From: Trochalopteron elliotii
Taxonomy: Eukaryota; Chordata; Aves; Passeriformes; Leiothrichidae
NCBI GenBank assembly: GCA_024734555.1
Contig: JANPWX010000544.1
Location: 1-64,000 of the forward strand
DNA: 64,000 nt
Direction: 5' to 3'
The position numbers were made by a program, and so were the translations under genes. Numbering within the stretch: position 1 is the stretch's first letter; every line of letters starts with the position of its first letter. Shown here piece by piece: positions 10,748-22,622 of the stretch. The notes under the pieces were generated by a model. That model did not search any database. It was not told the origin of the DNA and was given only the letters and a program-made list of their open reading frames with translations.

Positions 10748-12414
10748 GAAAGGGCACAGTTTGGACAAAGCCCTGGGATCTGTGTGTGTGCAGCCCTGCT
10801 GTCTCCCAGGGACGTGTGGGACTGGACTCAGCTCCAATTCCAGTACCCTGAGGACTGGGCTGTTCTCCAGGGCTGCCCTGTGCTCCACCTGGACTGTCCT
10901 GCCACCCCTCCTCTGCCTTCCAGCAGGGCACAGAGGGTGTGAGCCCTCTCTGTGTGGAGAGGTGATCCAGCCACACAGCTGGGGGGAGCTGGGAATGGCC
11001 AAGGTGGCACCTCGGAAGGGTGGCAGGTGCTGCTGGGAGCCCTGTGCCCTAAAGGAATGTCATGGAGCTGTCTCAGGGCTGGCCAAGGGTGACCAGGAGG
11101 TCTGGCTGGACAGGTCTGCCCCAGTGGAGAGGGCTGGAGCAAAGCAGCTGCCACTGAGCTGCCCATGAACCAGGGTGAGCTGTGCCTCTAAAGCCAGAGC
11201 CTTCATCTCTCTGTGATTCAAGGATGAGGCTCTGGGGGCAGGAAGGTCCCAGCAGCCAGTACTGGCTTCCCTGGAGGTGTGTGCACAGCAAGGCCCTTCC
11301 CAGACAGATTCCCACGTGAGAAAGGCAACTCACAAACATGATGAACCAGTCTGGCTTTCCCCCTTCCCTTCCCTGCTCTCTCCTGCCTGCTTTCCCCACA
11401 TTTTCCTCCTGCAGCAGAGTTGTTTCCTTCTTGCCATCCCCACCAGTGGCAGTCACCCTGCCCTGTCCCCACCCTCTCAGCCCTGTGGACCTCCACGTCC
11501 TGGGGTGGCTCCTCCATTCAGTCCTGCCTGTAGAGCAGGAGGAACTGGGATCCTTTGGATGTGAAGGCACCTGGAAGAACCTGCTCCCATGTACCATGGT
11601 GATGCAGTTCTTGCCCCTCACATTCTTGCCAAAAAACCCCAAGGCTCATCCCAGCACCCCCAGCCTGCCCAGGGTGTGGTGCTTCCACAGCTCCAAATAC
11701 AACTCGTGCCTCCCCAGCCCTCTTTATGTTATTTTATTTTATTTTTTAAAAAAAGAGAGAGACAACTCCGCCTAATGCCAAAAGGAGGACAGGCCTGCTG
11801 GGGATTGCAGTTCACTTTTTAATTTTGAGATGCCTCGTTAGCTCTGGGCCGAGCTGAGTGGCTGAGAAGCATCAGCCACTCTCTCCCCTCCCTCTCCCCC
11901 ACCCCCCTGGAAACCCATTAGGCTGATGAGCAGGTCGGCTCTCAGGGGTGGGGCAGTGGCAGTGAGTGCTCTGTGCTCACCTGGGGGGCTTGGATGAGTG
12001 AGGGGACACCAAAAGGGAAAGCTGGAGCTGTGTGGAGATGGAAAAATCTGGGAGTAACTCCACTGGAAAGCCATGCTGGCTAGGTGGGAGCAGCCTGGGG
12101 GATTGTCCCCAAACCCTGGAGAGGTGTGGGACAGTGCAGGGACCACAGGGCTGCTGCAGGAGAGGGGCTGGGGCTCAGGGGACAGGAGGGGTCATGACAA
12201 ACAAGTCTAAAGGCTCTGGCCAGGGCTGTGGGAGAGGTGTGCAGGGAGGAGGAGGATGCAGCAAAGAGGGAGATCTTTGTGCTGGTACTGCAAGACCAGC
12301 AACGAAGCACAGAGAGGGTTTTGGGCTTTGGGACAGCACAACGTTCTCACAGGGACATCAAATCACAGGTGGGTGGCACCCAGCTGGCCCTGGGGGATGG
12401 ACAGTCTGGGGGGT

Positions 12415-13001
12415 TGTAGGAGCATCCGTGGAGGGCAGGGAGAGGGAACTCTGCAGACCTGAGACATTCTAGAACACGTGGTTTTATTGCAAGGGTGGCA
12501 GGTAAAAAGGGCCTTCAGCCACCAGCCTGGGCTGAGGGGAAGTCCCAAAGAGACAGAGAGAGAACAAGAGGGTAAGAGAGGTAAGAGAGGTGGCAGGGGT
12601 CAGAGAGCAGGGGAAAGAGCCAAGAGAGGGGGTGCAAAGAGAGGAGGGAGCAACAGAGCCAGAGAGAGCCAGAGAGAAGAAGAGCTAGAGAGTGAGGTCC
12701 TTGTTACAATACCTTATATCTCCTTTTGTGTTGAATATTCTAATTTACACTAACCAACCAGTACAAGACACAAAACCCTATAGAATCTACATATAGGGTG
12801 TAGATTCTAGAAGAACTACTACATTACCATACTGTGTTACATTTTAAACTCTAAAAACTACTCTTTAGACTGTTCTCTTTTGCTACATTGACCTTTGGAT
12901 CCCTTAGCCAGCAGAAGGGTGTTGTTCAATCAAGAGGGATTCTCCTTCAGCTGGCTGGGCTGTTGTTTTCATATATAGTAACTAAGGCTCAGTATCCTAC
13001 A
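12415..13001 (-). mobile_element. ERV LTR (587 bp), TG...CA termini
   Basis: Read on the minus strand, the element starts TGTAGGATACTG at 13001 and ends GCTCCTACA at 12415, with a short terminal inverted repeat TGTAGGA/TCCTACA. A poly(A)-signal-like AATAAAA lies near its 3' end (about 12485) and a purine-rich GAGA stretch occupies 12540-12690. The tail matches the partial LTR at 1-72. I see no clear target-site duplication, which fits a fragment flanked on one side by internal ERV sequence (13002-13150). Confidence 0.75.
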
Positions 13002-13150
13002 ACTCAAAGCTACCTTTCATTTCTATTTCGATTATAAGTTTCATCTTTTCAGAATCTTTTGCTAAGCAATCATATTTATAAGGTTTCCCTAAATCATCTT
13101 CCCCAACAGGGGGTGATTTATTTAGCACACTAATTACAGCACGAGGCAAG
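13002..13150 (-). pseudogene. possible internal ERV remnant next to the LTR
   Basis: On the minus strand an open frame runs up to the LTR and stops at the TAG inside its first bases, the arrangement expected when the last ERV gene ends at the 3' LTR. The last ~45 residues are charged and unlike the surrounding random frames. I cannot assign it to a particular retroviral gene. It is too short to be functional. Confidence 0.35.
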
Positions 13151-13469
13151 CAGGATGTTCCCAGGTTTGGGACTGGGTGAGCAGGGGATGCTGCAGATAA
13201 TGTCTGGGAATCATTGCAGAGCCATGGGCAGGAAGCTTTCAGAGCAGCACCGTGCCTCTTGTAAGTGCTCTTAGGCACTCACTTGCAGAAGCATTAGCTC
13301 CACAGGAGAAAAAAAAAAAAAAGAGAAAAAAAGAAAAAGGGAAAAGAAAGCAAACTAAGATCATATTTGCCCCAGGGTAGAGAAGGCAATGAGGGAATGG
13401 CAGGAAGATCCCACTTGAGCTCAGTGACTCAGCTGCTCTCTGTTGGTGCAACGTTCCCAGCCCAAAACT

Positions 13470-13957
13470 TTACAAGAGTCCCAGGCAGATGGCTCCTGAT
13501 GGTTTGCCAGCACCATTTGCAGGTCCTGGTAGCCAAAAGCAAGGTGAGGGCACTCTCTGCTCCTGGCTGCCAGCCCTCCTGGAGTCCAGGGGTTTCTCCT
13601 GAGGGGTGTGCAAGGCTCTGGAAATGCCTGGTGAAAACAGAATGACCCTGAAGCCCTTGGGATTGCACAGTAAATCCTGGGTTCTCATGCCTGTGGATCC
13701 AGCAGCTTTCCCTGCCCTTTTTTAAATTCAAAGTTCCCTAAGGAAAATGAGCCCTTGAGGGGTCTGGGGTTGGAATGAGCCTGTGTCCTGCTCCTCATCT
13801 GCTTTGTGTCATGGATGAGGCTTCCCAGCTCTTGTCCCCCTTATCTGGGATATCCAAACCCCTCTTTGCAGCAACATCTTGGCCTTCCTCCTTCCTGTCC
13901 CCGGCCCCTCCTGCTCTCAGCTCCTCTCTGCTCCATCACACCTCCTCCCTCCTGGGC
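13470..13957. repeat. duplicated intronic segment, copy 1 (without LTR)
   Basis: The segment begins TTACAAGAGTCCCAGG and ends CCTCCCTCCTGGGC. It aligns with 19437-20271 in direct orientation. Over the first ~345 bp I count only about half a dozen substitutions plus one ~8-bp indel. The last ~140 bp are more divergent, roughly 10%. The join at about 13817 is uninterrupted, whereas copy 2 carries a 339-bp LTR-like insert at the same place. It may be a local duplication or an uncharacterised dispersed repeat. Confidence 0.85.
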
Positions 13958-14751
13958 ACCCAGCCTTGTTCCCATGTCCTGTTTATTCCAAATTCACTGG
14001 AGCTGGGGGTGAAATCCTCAGCCTTTCCCTGTGTAACGGCATCACTTGAAAGCCAGAATTGTAAAAATAAATGATTGCTGATGCATAAAGTGTTGCAGTG
14101 AAGCATCCTCAGTGGTTCAGGGCTCCAAAACCAGCAGGGCTGAGTGGCTACACTGGCTGGCAGAAGATGCAGCAGGGAATGGGGGGCTTGTGTTATTTCC
14201 CTGGCTGGAAATAACCTGGGAAACAGCTGCTCTTAGTGGTCCTGTGCTGGAAAGGTTGGGAATTTGGTTTCTTCCATGGTTGAGGCTGGTGGTGCTGTTA
14301 AAGCCTTCCCAAAGACATCCCTGTTTTCCACTGCACATCAGGTGGTGTTTTTTTCCAGGCAGCTAGCTTGCTTTGGATATTTGAAGGGGAGGGGGGGAAA
14401 TTTTAGGAAAAATGATTCAGAAGTTTCTGAGAACGAGCCAAAACGTGTATGTGCTGGGTTTTTATTCCTGTCCTAAAATGTTGGGGGATGAAAGCTGTGG
14501 CACCTACTGCAGGGCTGGCCCCTGTAAAAACTCTGGTCCTCGGGGTCACCAGGCACCTGGCTGGCACAAGGGCTGTGTCCCCACTGCCTCTGGTGCCAGG
14601 GCAGCCCCTCAGAGCAGTGGTGCAGCTGCAGAAGGATCAGGGTGTGGGCTTGGAGGAGCTCAGTGTCCTGTGCTGTCTGTCTGGGGGGACACAGGAGCTG
14701 CCCACCTGCCTTTCTGGGCTTTAACTCTCAGCTTTCCCCTCCTCTTCTGTG

Positions 14752-14753
<2 letters not shown>

Positions 14754-14784
<31 letters not shown>
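14754..14784. repeat. poly-A run (31 A)
   Basis: An uninterrupted run of 31 adenines. I see no recognisable retroposed sequence in front of it, so it may be a simple homopolymer expansion. Confidence 0.9.
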
Positions 14785-14787
<3 letters not shown>

Positions 14788-17700
14788 AAATCGCAGAGCA
14801 GCCAGATTCAATTTTTCTTTTTCTTCTGAGATGCCTTGAGCCAGCTCTTTTGGGGCAGGGAATTGAGATTTAGCAGGAAGGCTCTGGTCCCACCAGGGAC
14901 AGCTCCTTCCCTGCCTGCAGGACTTTCCCAGAGTTGGGCACGGGGTGAACCTGAAATGCTGCACTTCACAGAGCCTGGAAATGTCACCCTTCTGTCCCCG
15001 TGCCGTGGCTGGGCAGAAGAGCAGCTCTGGGGTTGAAAGCAGAGGGGTAATTATGGATCAGGCTGGGGAAAGGAGTTAATTGAGGAAGGAGAGGCAGAAG
15101 CTGTCAGGGAAGTCTGTAAATCCCAGTGTCACTCAAGGCCAAAGGAAAGGTGGATACCCACTAGGGCTGTCAGCAGTCCCACTTTCCTTCCTGAATAAAG
15201 AGCATTAAGAAAAGGCCATTCTTGGTCAGTAAAACTGGCTGCAGCTGTGCAGCCCTCACCTCCTCCCCAGTTTATGTGACTTCTGGCTCCAGACCATGGG
15301 TCACATCCTCTCTAGGGCTAATCCAGAAGGAAGATGACAACCTCCTGCTGTTGTGTCTTACTTCATTAACTGAAGTGGCAGGAAATGAAAGGATCCCGTC
15401 CTTCTTGGGACATATGTGGATGTTAACACATTGCCACATGATGGGATTTCTATTTTTTTCACTTTGCTCTTTTTATACGAAATACATGCTGCCAAAAGGA
15501 CTTGGAGGCTGTAAAGTCAGACACACCAGGCTTCAGAAAAAAGCCAGAATTGGGGCTTCTCCAGGGATATATATTTGGTTCCTTTATGAGGGTCCATCAG
15601 GAGGCAAGGTCCAAGAGTTTCTTCCCCCTGAGCAGCCCCACAGAGCACACCAAGATGCCATTTACACATGGAGCTGATTTTTCTCCTTCCCCTCACTGCA
15701 GAGGGGGACAGGCTGGGGGCATGGCAGTGGGGACAGCTGAGGTGGCCACAGTAGGTGATGAGGGTGGACTGAGGTGATTTTCTTATGAAAGGCCTGGGGC
15801 TGAGCACCCAAAGTCCACCTTGGACTTGTTCTTTCCTGGCTGTTTTGTGCCCACACCTGCTCTCCACACGGCATCAGCTGTTTTTATGACTGTGCCAAGC
15901 ACACCAGGACAGCAGGAGCGTGTTCACACCTCTCCCCCAAGAAGCCCAAGGTGTCCCCTGCTGAGGGGTGCCCAGTGAAGGTGGGATTTTCCAGGGTGCT
16001 CACCAGCACTGGAGGCTGTTTGGAGCACAGCTCCTATTGATTTCAGCCACAGCTGTGAGCACTCAGCCCCAGTGCCCCGAGAGAGAGACACACAGAGTTC
16101 ACCCAAATCCCTGAGCTGCAGGCAGGACAGAGCACACAGGAGCCCCGTGACACATCCAGTCCTGAAGAGCAAGGCTCAGCCATAAAAACATCTTCTCTTC
16201 CCTGTGGGCTTCCCCCTCACTCACTGCAGGGCAGGCAGGGACCCCACTGTCAGTGCTGCCCTCCTGCAAATCCATCCTCTATCAATCAAGGAAAAGCAAT
16301 GAGGAGGATGCTGGGGACAGTTTAATTAAGAACTGGCTCCATGACATCCATTCAGCAGTGGGCATCCTTCCACCTAACCTTCATCCATTTTGTTTTCCTC
16401 ACAATTTTGCTCTTGAGGGCAATAATATTTTAGGATATTAGACCAGGCCCTTCCTCCAGTGTGACAGAGCTTGTGAACCTCTTGCTGCACGTTGAACACC
16501 CTTGTGGCCACCTATTACCCTCCTTCCGAGGCAGGAATCCCTGGCACAGAGCAGTGGAGACAGTTTTGGGAGAAGACAGCAATGGAGATGAGCTCCCCTG
16601 AGTCTCAGCTCCAAACTGGCCGTGGGTTTCTGAGCAAGTTTTGTGCCTGCCACAGAGCTGTGCCTGCTTTTCAGGATCTGGTGTCCAGTGGGGAGCATGA
16701 AGTTTTGCTGTCATCCATTCCAGTGCACTTCCACTGGAACTGGAGGACGTGTTGATTCTCATGCTTATGCCCAAGCCTGTGTGGGATAAATGCACTTGGT
16801 TGCCCTTCTCCTTCCTTTTCCCCCTTGCCTGGTGCAGTGTCTCCCTGCAGCTCTGCTCAGGCTCTGACACAGCTGCTCTTCCAGTCCATGGCAGGGCACT
16901 GGGCTGGCAACGGCCCCTCAGAGATCTCCCTTAGAACCAAGATGACATCATCACTTTAACTAAGCTTTTATTCCAGGAATTTTGCCTCCACCCTTAGTCA
17001 TGGATTTTTTACATCAAGAGGCAATGCATTCGAGTTGTTGGTTAGCAGAATAATTCCAGTACTTCTTAATTAATTAACTGACTAAAAGCAGATTGTTGTT
17101 TAAAGCCAGTCTGGAGGATGTTTGCCACATCACCTGGACCCGTGTTCCTCCCTGGCAAACATCTACGTAACACTCACCATTTCTGAGATTATTCCTGCCA
17201 GTAAACTTGCCTCCGAGGGGCTGCCACTGAAACCAAAATGTGAAAGGAGTGTAAAATCCATTAGTAGAAGCCCTTTTGATTACTCAAAATACATCCCCAC
17301 TGCCCTGGAGCTGTTCATCAGAGCTGCTTTACATACCTGCATTGTTCATCTCCTAAGACTCCCAGTATCCCAGTTAGGCAGAGAAGTATTTTTAATCCAT
17401 GTAACATGAAATAGAAAAGCCAAGGAATGTGCTGTAGTTTTAATGCTGTGTGAAAGAGACTCTGCGTGTGCATGTCACTTTTCTCACCTATGTCTGGTTC
17501 AAAGAAAAAGAGTTGGAGGCTGCTGCAGTGTCAGGTTGGCTGGATGTAAGAGGGTTTTTTTGGTGGTACTGACAGTGTTTGGCCTGTAAAATCCATTCTT
17601 GCAGAGAGCCCCTTGCTGGAGGTTTTTATATCTTGATATTTCATGTGAAGTATCAGGCACTTGTTAAAGCATGACCAGAAACATGGACAAGGCAAAAGAT

Positions 17701-19436
17701 GTGTTTAATGAAGGCACAAGGTCTTTCAGAGGAATTCACATCTCCTGTGTGGGAAAGGGCAAGGTTGGATGGTGGAGCCCAATAGTACAGATTTAGCAGG
17801 TCAGTTAAATGGGTTTTCTGGAGGTCCAGGGATTGATCCTTTTCCCATGAGATGGAAGGAAGCAGAGCTCTCCCTTCCCACCTCTGTTTTCTTTGAGCAG
17901 AGCAGGAATTTCAGCCTGGCTTGGGCAGCACTGATCACACCATTCCTGTAGGCTGTTTTTCTGCTTGTGCCATTTACCCCTGGTTCTGTGTCACAGCTAA
18001 AAACTCTCTTTTCCCTGTGATCTTTCCCCCCTCCCCTTCCTGTTTCTCCTGTTCTTTGCAGTCCTGCAGGAATAGTGATGTTAAATAATTGTGCTTGTGA
18101 CAGGGGTGAGCCTCAGCCCAGCCCTCTGTGCCCAGAATTCCCCTCCCTAGACCTCAGGACCTCTTAGTTCAGCTCTGGGATGGCTCCCAGTGTAGTTCTA
18201 GAGAAGAGAGACTTTGTAAAATTACATCTTGTTGTTCCATATTTATTCTCCCTCAGTGGTTTCCATGTCAAACTTGCTCAGTTTACCAGTCAAAACAAGA
18301 TATTTCTACCTGCCAGCTCTGCCAGCTCAGCCTGGGCTCTGGATATCAAGCTGTGCTCTCTCTGCCCTGGACATCATCACTCGCCAAAAAGGATTCTCAA
18401 ATCAGGGCTGAGCTGGATGTGATGTTGAGTACACACAAATATAATTTGTTCTAAGGGTGGTAGAGGGGGTCTGTGTGACAGATACCAGCAAGGCTCCCGT
18501 GCTGTGCAAATATTGACCAACAAATCTCCCCCATCACCTGGGGGAGGATGGGCCACCACTGGGGACATTTTACACCTCAGAGACACCCAAAGGGGGAAGA
18601 TTTTTGGGGGTGATGGTGGAAAACTCACAGCAGCACCAGGAGTGGCAGTGGGAATCTCTGCTTCCTGCTATTGTCTTTATTTGTGAGAACAGACCTAAGC
18701 ACCTCCTGAGCTCTGGGCCATTGCTTGGTCACCACATTGGGACTTTTCCTCCAGCTGTGGTGTGCTGTGGAATCCCCACAGGGAACAAACAGGCAGGTGG
18801 GCCCACTTTGTGCTGCAGAGAAATGTCATGGTATAGCCATAGAAGTGCTCTTCATTAATGGGCATTAATCTTGTTCACAAATATCTCCCCTTCTGATGGA
18901 TGAAGCAGAAGGACTTTCCTCAGCATCCTTTCTGAAAAAACCTGAAATTCTGTAAACTTGATCATTGGCAAAATGTTTCAAAACCCACCACATGTGGCAG
19001 GAAATATATTTACTGTGTATGATCATGCACACAGAGTAGGAAAACCAGGCGGGGTGTCCTGCACTGCTTTCAGCTTTCACTCTTGGGTTCCTGCAGTGAA
19101 TGCCCCAGGGGCTGTTGGCAGGAAGGGACACCAGAGCCTTCCCTGTCCCCGTGTGAGGCTCCACTCTGAGCCTGCAGAGCATTCCAGCCACCAACAGCCA
19201 CTGTGAGCTTTTATCTGTGACACAGCCCAAGAGAACAAACAGGGTGACTGCCCTGGCTCCTGGGACATTTTGTCACCCCCGTGCTCACATTTGGGACAAT
19301 CAGCTGAGCTGGGAGAACACCCAAATGCCCCTTTCCCTTCCACAGCTCGGAGCCAGGATGGGTTTTCTGGCCAGCAGATCTTTCCAAACACATCCATCCC
19401 CTCAGCTACCAGGAGGACAAGGTGGCTCCAAGTTGG

Positions 19437-20271
19437 TTACAAGAGTCCCAGGCAGATGGCTCTTGATGGTTTGCCAGCACCATTTGCAGGTCCTGGTAGC
19501 CAAAAGCAAGGTGAGGGCACTCTCTGCTCCTGGCTGCCAGCCCTCCTGGAGTGCAGGGTGCCTGGGGTTTCTCCTGGGGGGTGTGCAAGGCTCTGGAAAT
19601 GCCTGGTGAAAACAGAATGACCCTGAAGCCCTTGGGATTGCACAGTAAATCCTGGGTTCTCATGCCTGTGGATCCAGCAGCTTTCCCTGCCCTTTTTTAA
19701 ATTCAAAGTTCCCTAAGGAAAATGAGCTCTTAAGGGGTCTGGGGTTGGAATGAGCCCGTGTCCTGCTCCTCATCTGCTTTGTGTCATGGATGGATGTGGG
19801 CCTGATATTTCTGGCCCTGAGAGATTTCAGCCTGCTAGCAGCTGCTAACTTTTTCCCAAGGAAAAATTTCTCAAGAAAGCTTCTTCTCAAAACAATCTGG
19901 GCAAACAACTCTCCTTTCTCAAAACAACCTTTCTCCAGGTGATGCTTTGCTGTTTCTCTGATTTAACCCATGGGATTAGAGAGGTGTTGTTCCTATTTAC
20001 CAACCATGTTAAGTCTGTATGGGAACACCTTACAAAGGGTAGCAAGAATTAGACAATAAAGCCTTTTTTCTATGCTCTTTGCCTTCTGAAATATTTGGAG
20101 TCTCTCATCTGTCTTTCATGCCCTACAATGACAGAAGAGCCTTCCCAGCTCTGGTCACCCTCATCTGGGGTATCCAAACCCCTCTTTGCAGCATTATCTT
20201 GGCCTTCCTCCTTCCTGTCCCCTGCTGCTCTCAGCTCCTCTCTGCTCCATCACACCTCCTCCCTCCTGGGC
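19437..20271. repeat. duplicated intronic segment, copy 2 (interrupted by an LTR)
   Basis: Left part 19437-19792 matches 13470-13817 at about 98% by eye. Right part 20134-20271 matches 13818-13957 at about 90%. Between them lies an LTR-like insert absent from copy 1. The pair therefore gives a filled and an empty site of the same locus within one intron. Confidence 0.85.
19795..20133 (+). mobile_element. solo LTR-like insertion (339 bp)
   Basis: The insert starts TGTGGGCCTGAT and ends CTACAATGACA, so it has TG...CA termini. An AATAAA poly(A) signal lies near 20055 in the expected position close to the 3' end. Its limits are fixed by comparison with the uninterrupted copy at 13817. Flanking bases (GATGGA left, GAAGAG right) suggest at most a degraded target-site duplication. 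No internal retroviral genes accompany it. Confidence 0.7.
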
Positions 20272-22116
20272 TGGAGAACATCCCCTCAGCCCCCTGGAGC
20301 ACTCCTTGCTCTTCTCTTACACCCTGTGAGACCATTCCTGCTCCCTCTGAGGAGCTTGGTGGTGGTGAGCCCACAGCAGGTGATGTCTCCAGGCTGGGGG
20401 AACCTTGTGCCAGGGGAAAAGCCACATCCAAGGGCTGCACTGGGCAGTTCAGTGAGTGATGCATAAAAAAGGGGGTGCCCGTGGCAGTGGCAAAGCCCTG
20501 GGTGTGGGACCAGAAGCTGTCAGGCCAGGAGAGGAGGCCACCCAGGTCACAGGTGTCACCTGGAGAAGGCCTGCAGGAAAGCCCACTCTCCTGGCCCCTG
20601 GAGAAGGATCTCAGCTTGGCAGGAAATTTTTGGAAGTGAGGGAGAGGGTAGGCTATGAGCTGAGTTCTTCTTCTTATCCTCCTTTCACAGCAAAAATAGA
20701 ACATTTATCACAAGTTCCCCTACATGTTTTTCTTCCCTATTGCACACTAGCTCCTTGCTAGTATTTGAAGCTGCAGAAAAAAGAAATTGATGAGTACTCA
20801 AGTTAATAATGTGTGCTTATTGTGTTGATGAATTGCTGGAGATGAATATATATGTAAAAGCTCTGCAAGATTCACTCATCCATGCATCCTGAGTGAAAGC
20901 AATTATTTTGGTGAGCAAATGAGACTTAGTTTTATGTCTTAATAAAGAGGTTCTGGGCTAAAAGGCAACGTTTGTCCCGGACATTATTGCAAATCAAATC
21001 TTACTGAAATAATGGAAACACCAGCACTGGGGGCATTCTTTCAAAAGTGAACATCTCAAAATCCTTTTTCCTACTAAACTCTTGCAATTCTTGGTTACCA
21101 CTGAATTTCTTAAGATCTTCCCTGTCTTCAGGATGTGGAGAAAGGGCAGAACCACCTGAACAAAGCACACCCAAGAGCCTCAGAAACTGAGGGATAAAAA
21201 CTTATCATCCCATGGATGGCATTTGGAAAGGGGGAGGCTTGTTTTTAAGTGTGTGCTTTGTTTCTTGTGATTCCTAACTGAGGTATGAATTTAATGTGAA
21301 TGCAATGATATTTTCAGGCCTGACTCATTTCATCTTTTCAATACTTGCCCTGTAAATTGTCCTGCCTGCCCCTGAGCATAAACCTTGGGCATGGTGTAAG
21401 TTTAGCACCAGGTCCCAGCCTGGTCATCTTGTTCCTTCTGTTTTTTCCCCTATGCTGGGGATGTCCAACTGGATCCAATCCAGGAGTTACATCCTTTAGA
21501 GACAAGAGTCTGTAAACAGTGATGAGGAGGTGTGACTAACTCACAAAAAAAAAATTGAAAACAGGGAGGGAAAAAAAAGAAAACACCTTGTTGTTGTCAC
21601 TTTGATAAAAAATGACAACTGCAGGTATTTTGTTGTTGTTACAAACACTTCTAAGACAGAGAAACAGATCTGATGTGAACAGAGGAGCTTGTGTTAACCC
21701 ATTTAAATTAATTTGGCTCAGCTCATTTGCAGCTAAGGGGATTAGATGGCTCAGGGTTTGGTAACAACAGAGTGAGAGTGTTTTCCCAGACAGGTCATTT
21801 CCTGCAGGCCAGGCCCGCAGTTGATTTGGGGGAGGACATTTCCAGGGCACACAAGACAGAGGCTCCTCCATGGAGAAAACATTCATTGCTCACGTGCCAG
21901 GGCAGCCCCAGCACTGCAAAGCTGGGGCAGCACCTTTGTGCCCTGAGTGGGCAGGTGAGAAGTGAGACACTCCAATGGGCAGCGTGAGAGAAACTTCCCC
22001 AGCTGCCAGGCAGGGAAAACTGCTAAATGACCTCACTGAATGAAAACTGCTAAATGGGGTGTTCTGACAACCCGACCTGAGGGTGTGGAGTGTCCTGGGG
22101 AGGGAGGGAGTGGCTG

Positions 22117-22564
22117 TGATGCCTTGGGAAGGCTGACCTGAAACAGAGACTGGACAGAGCTAGAGAATAAAGTAGATATTTATTAAAAGGCCTTTAGGAT
22201 ACACCTTGGGCAGGACAAGAGCCTGGCCAGGGCTACACCCAAGGTAGATTTAGAATGGTCACAAAATGGACAAACGGTCACAAGGTCTCACACTTTGATA
22301 AGTTTTGGTCCATTTGCATATTGGGGCTTAATTGTCCAATTCCAGCTCCAGGCTGTGAGGTCCCATCCTTCTTGTTCCTCCCTTCAGCCCACCCTTGTTT
22401 GTATTTTTGAGGCTGAAAGTTGTCCTTGGTGTGCAGCAGGAAAAGGATTTGTTTTTTCTCCCTGCTCTGTGAAGAGAGCTTACTGGCACTTAATATGAGG
22501 CTCAGAACTACATCTCTAGGCAGCACAGAACCTGAAAATATGAAAGATAAAACTTAAGGCATCA
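22117..22564 (-). mobile_element. ERV LTR, family with TGATGC termini, copy A
   Basis: The plus strand begins TGATGCCTT and ends AAGGCATCA, a perfect 9-bp terminal inverted repeat. AATAAA read on the minus strand (within TTTATTAAAAGGCC near 22180) lies near that strand's 3' end, which sets the orientation. It is homologous to 36202-36634: both share the GATATTTATTAAA stretch, CACCTTGGGCAG, GGCTACACCCAAG and TTAATTGTCCAATT. The general appearance is of an ERVL-type songbird LTR. A 6-base gap and a GGGAT tract follow 15 bp after it. Confidence 0.8.
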
Positions 22565-22579
22565 TCTGGATGCTGTGGG

Positions 22580-22622
22580 NNNNNNGGGATGGGATGGGAT
22601 GGGATGGGATGGGATGGGATGG
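22580..22622. repeat. assembly gap plus (GGGAT)n tract
   Basis: Six unresolved bases (22580-22585) precede about seven perfect GGGAT units. The gap probably reflects uncertainty in the length of this pentanucleotide array. Confidence 0.9.
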
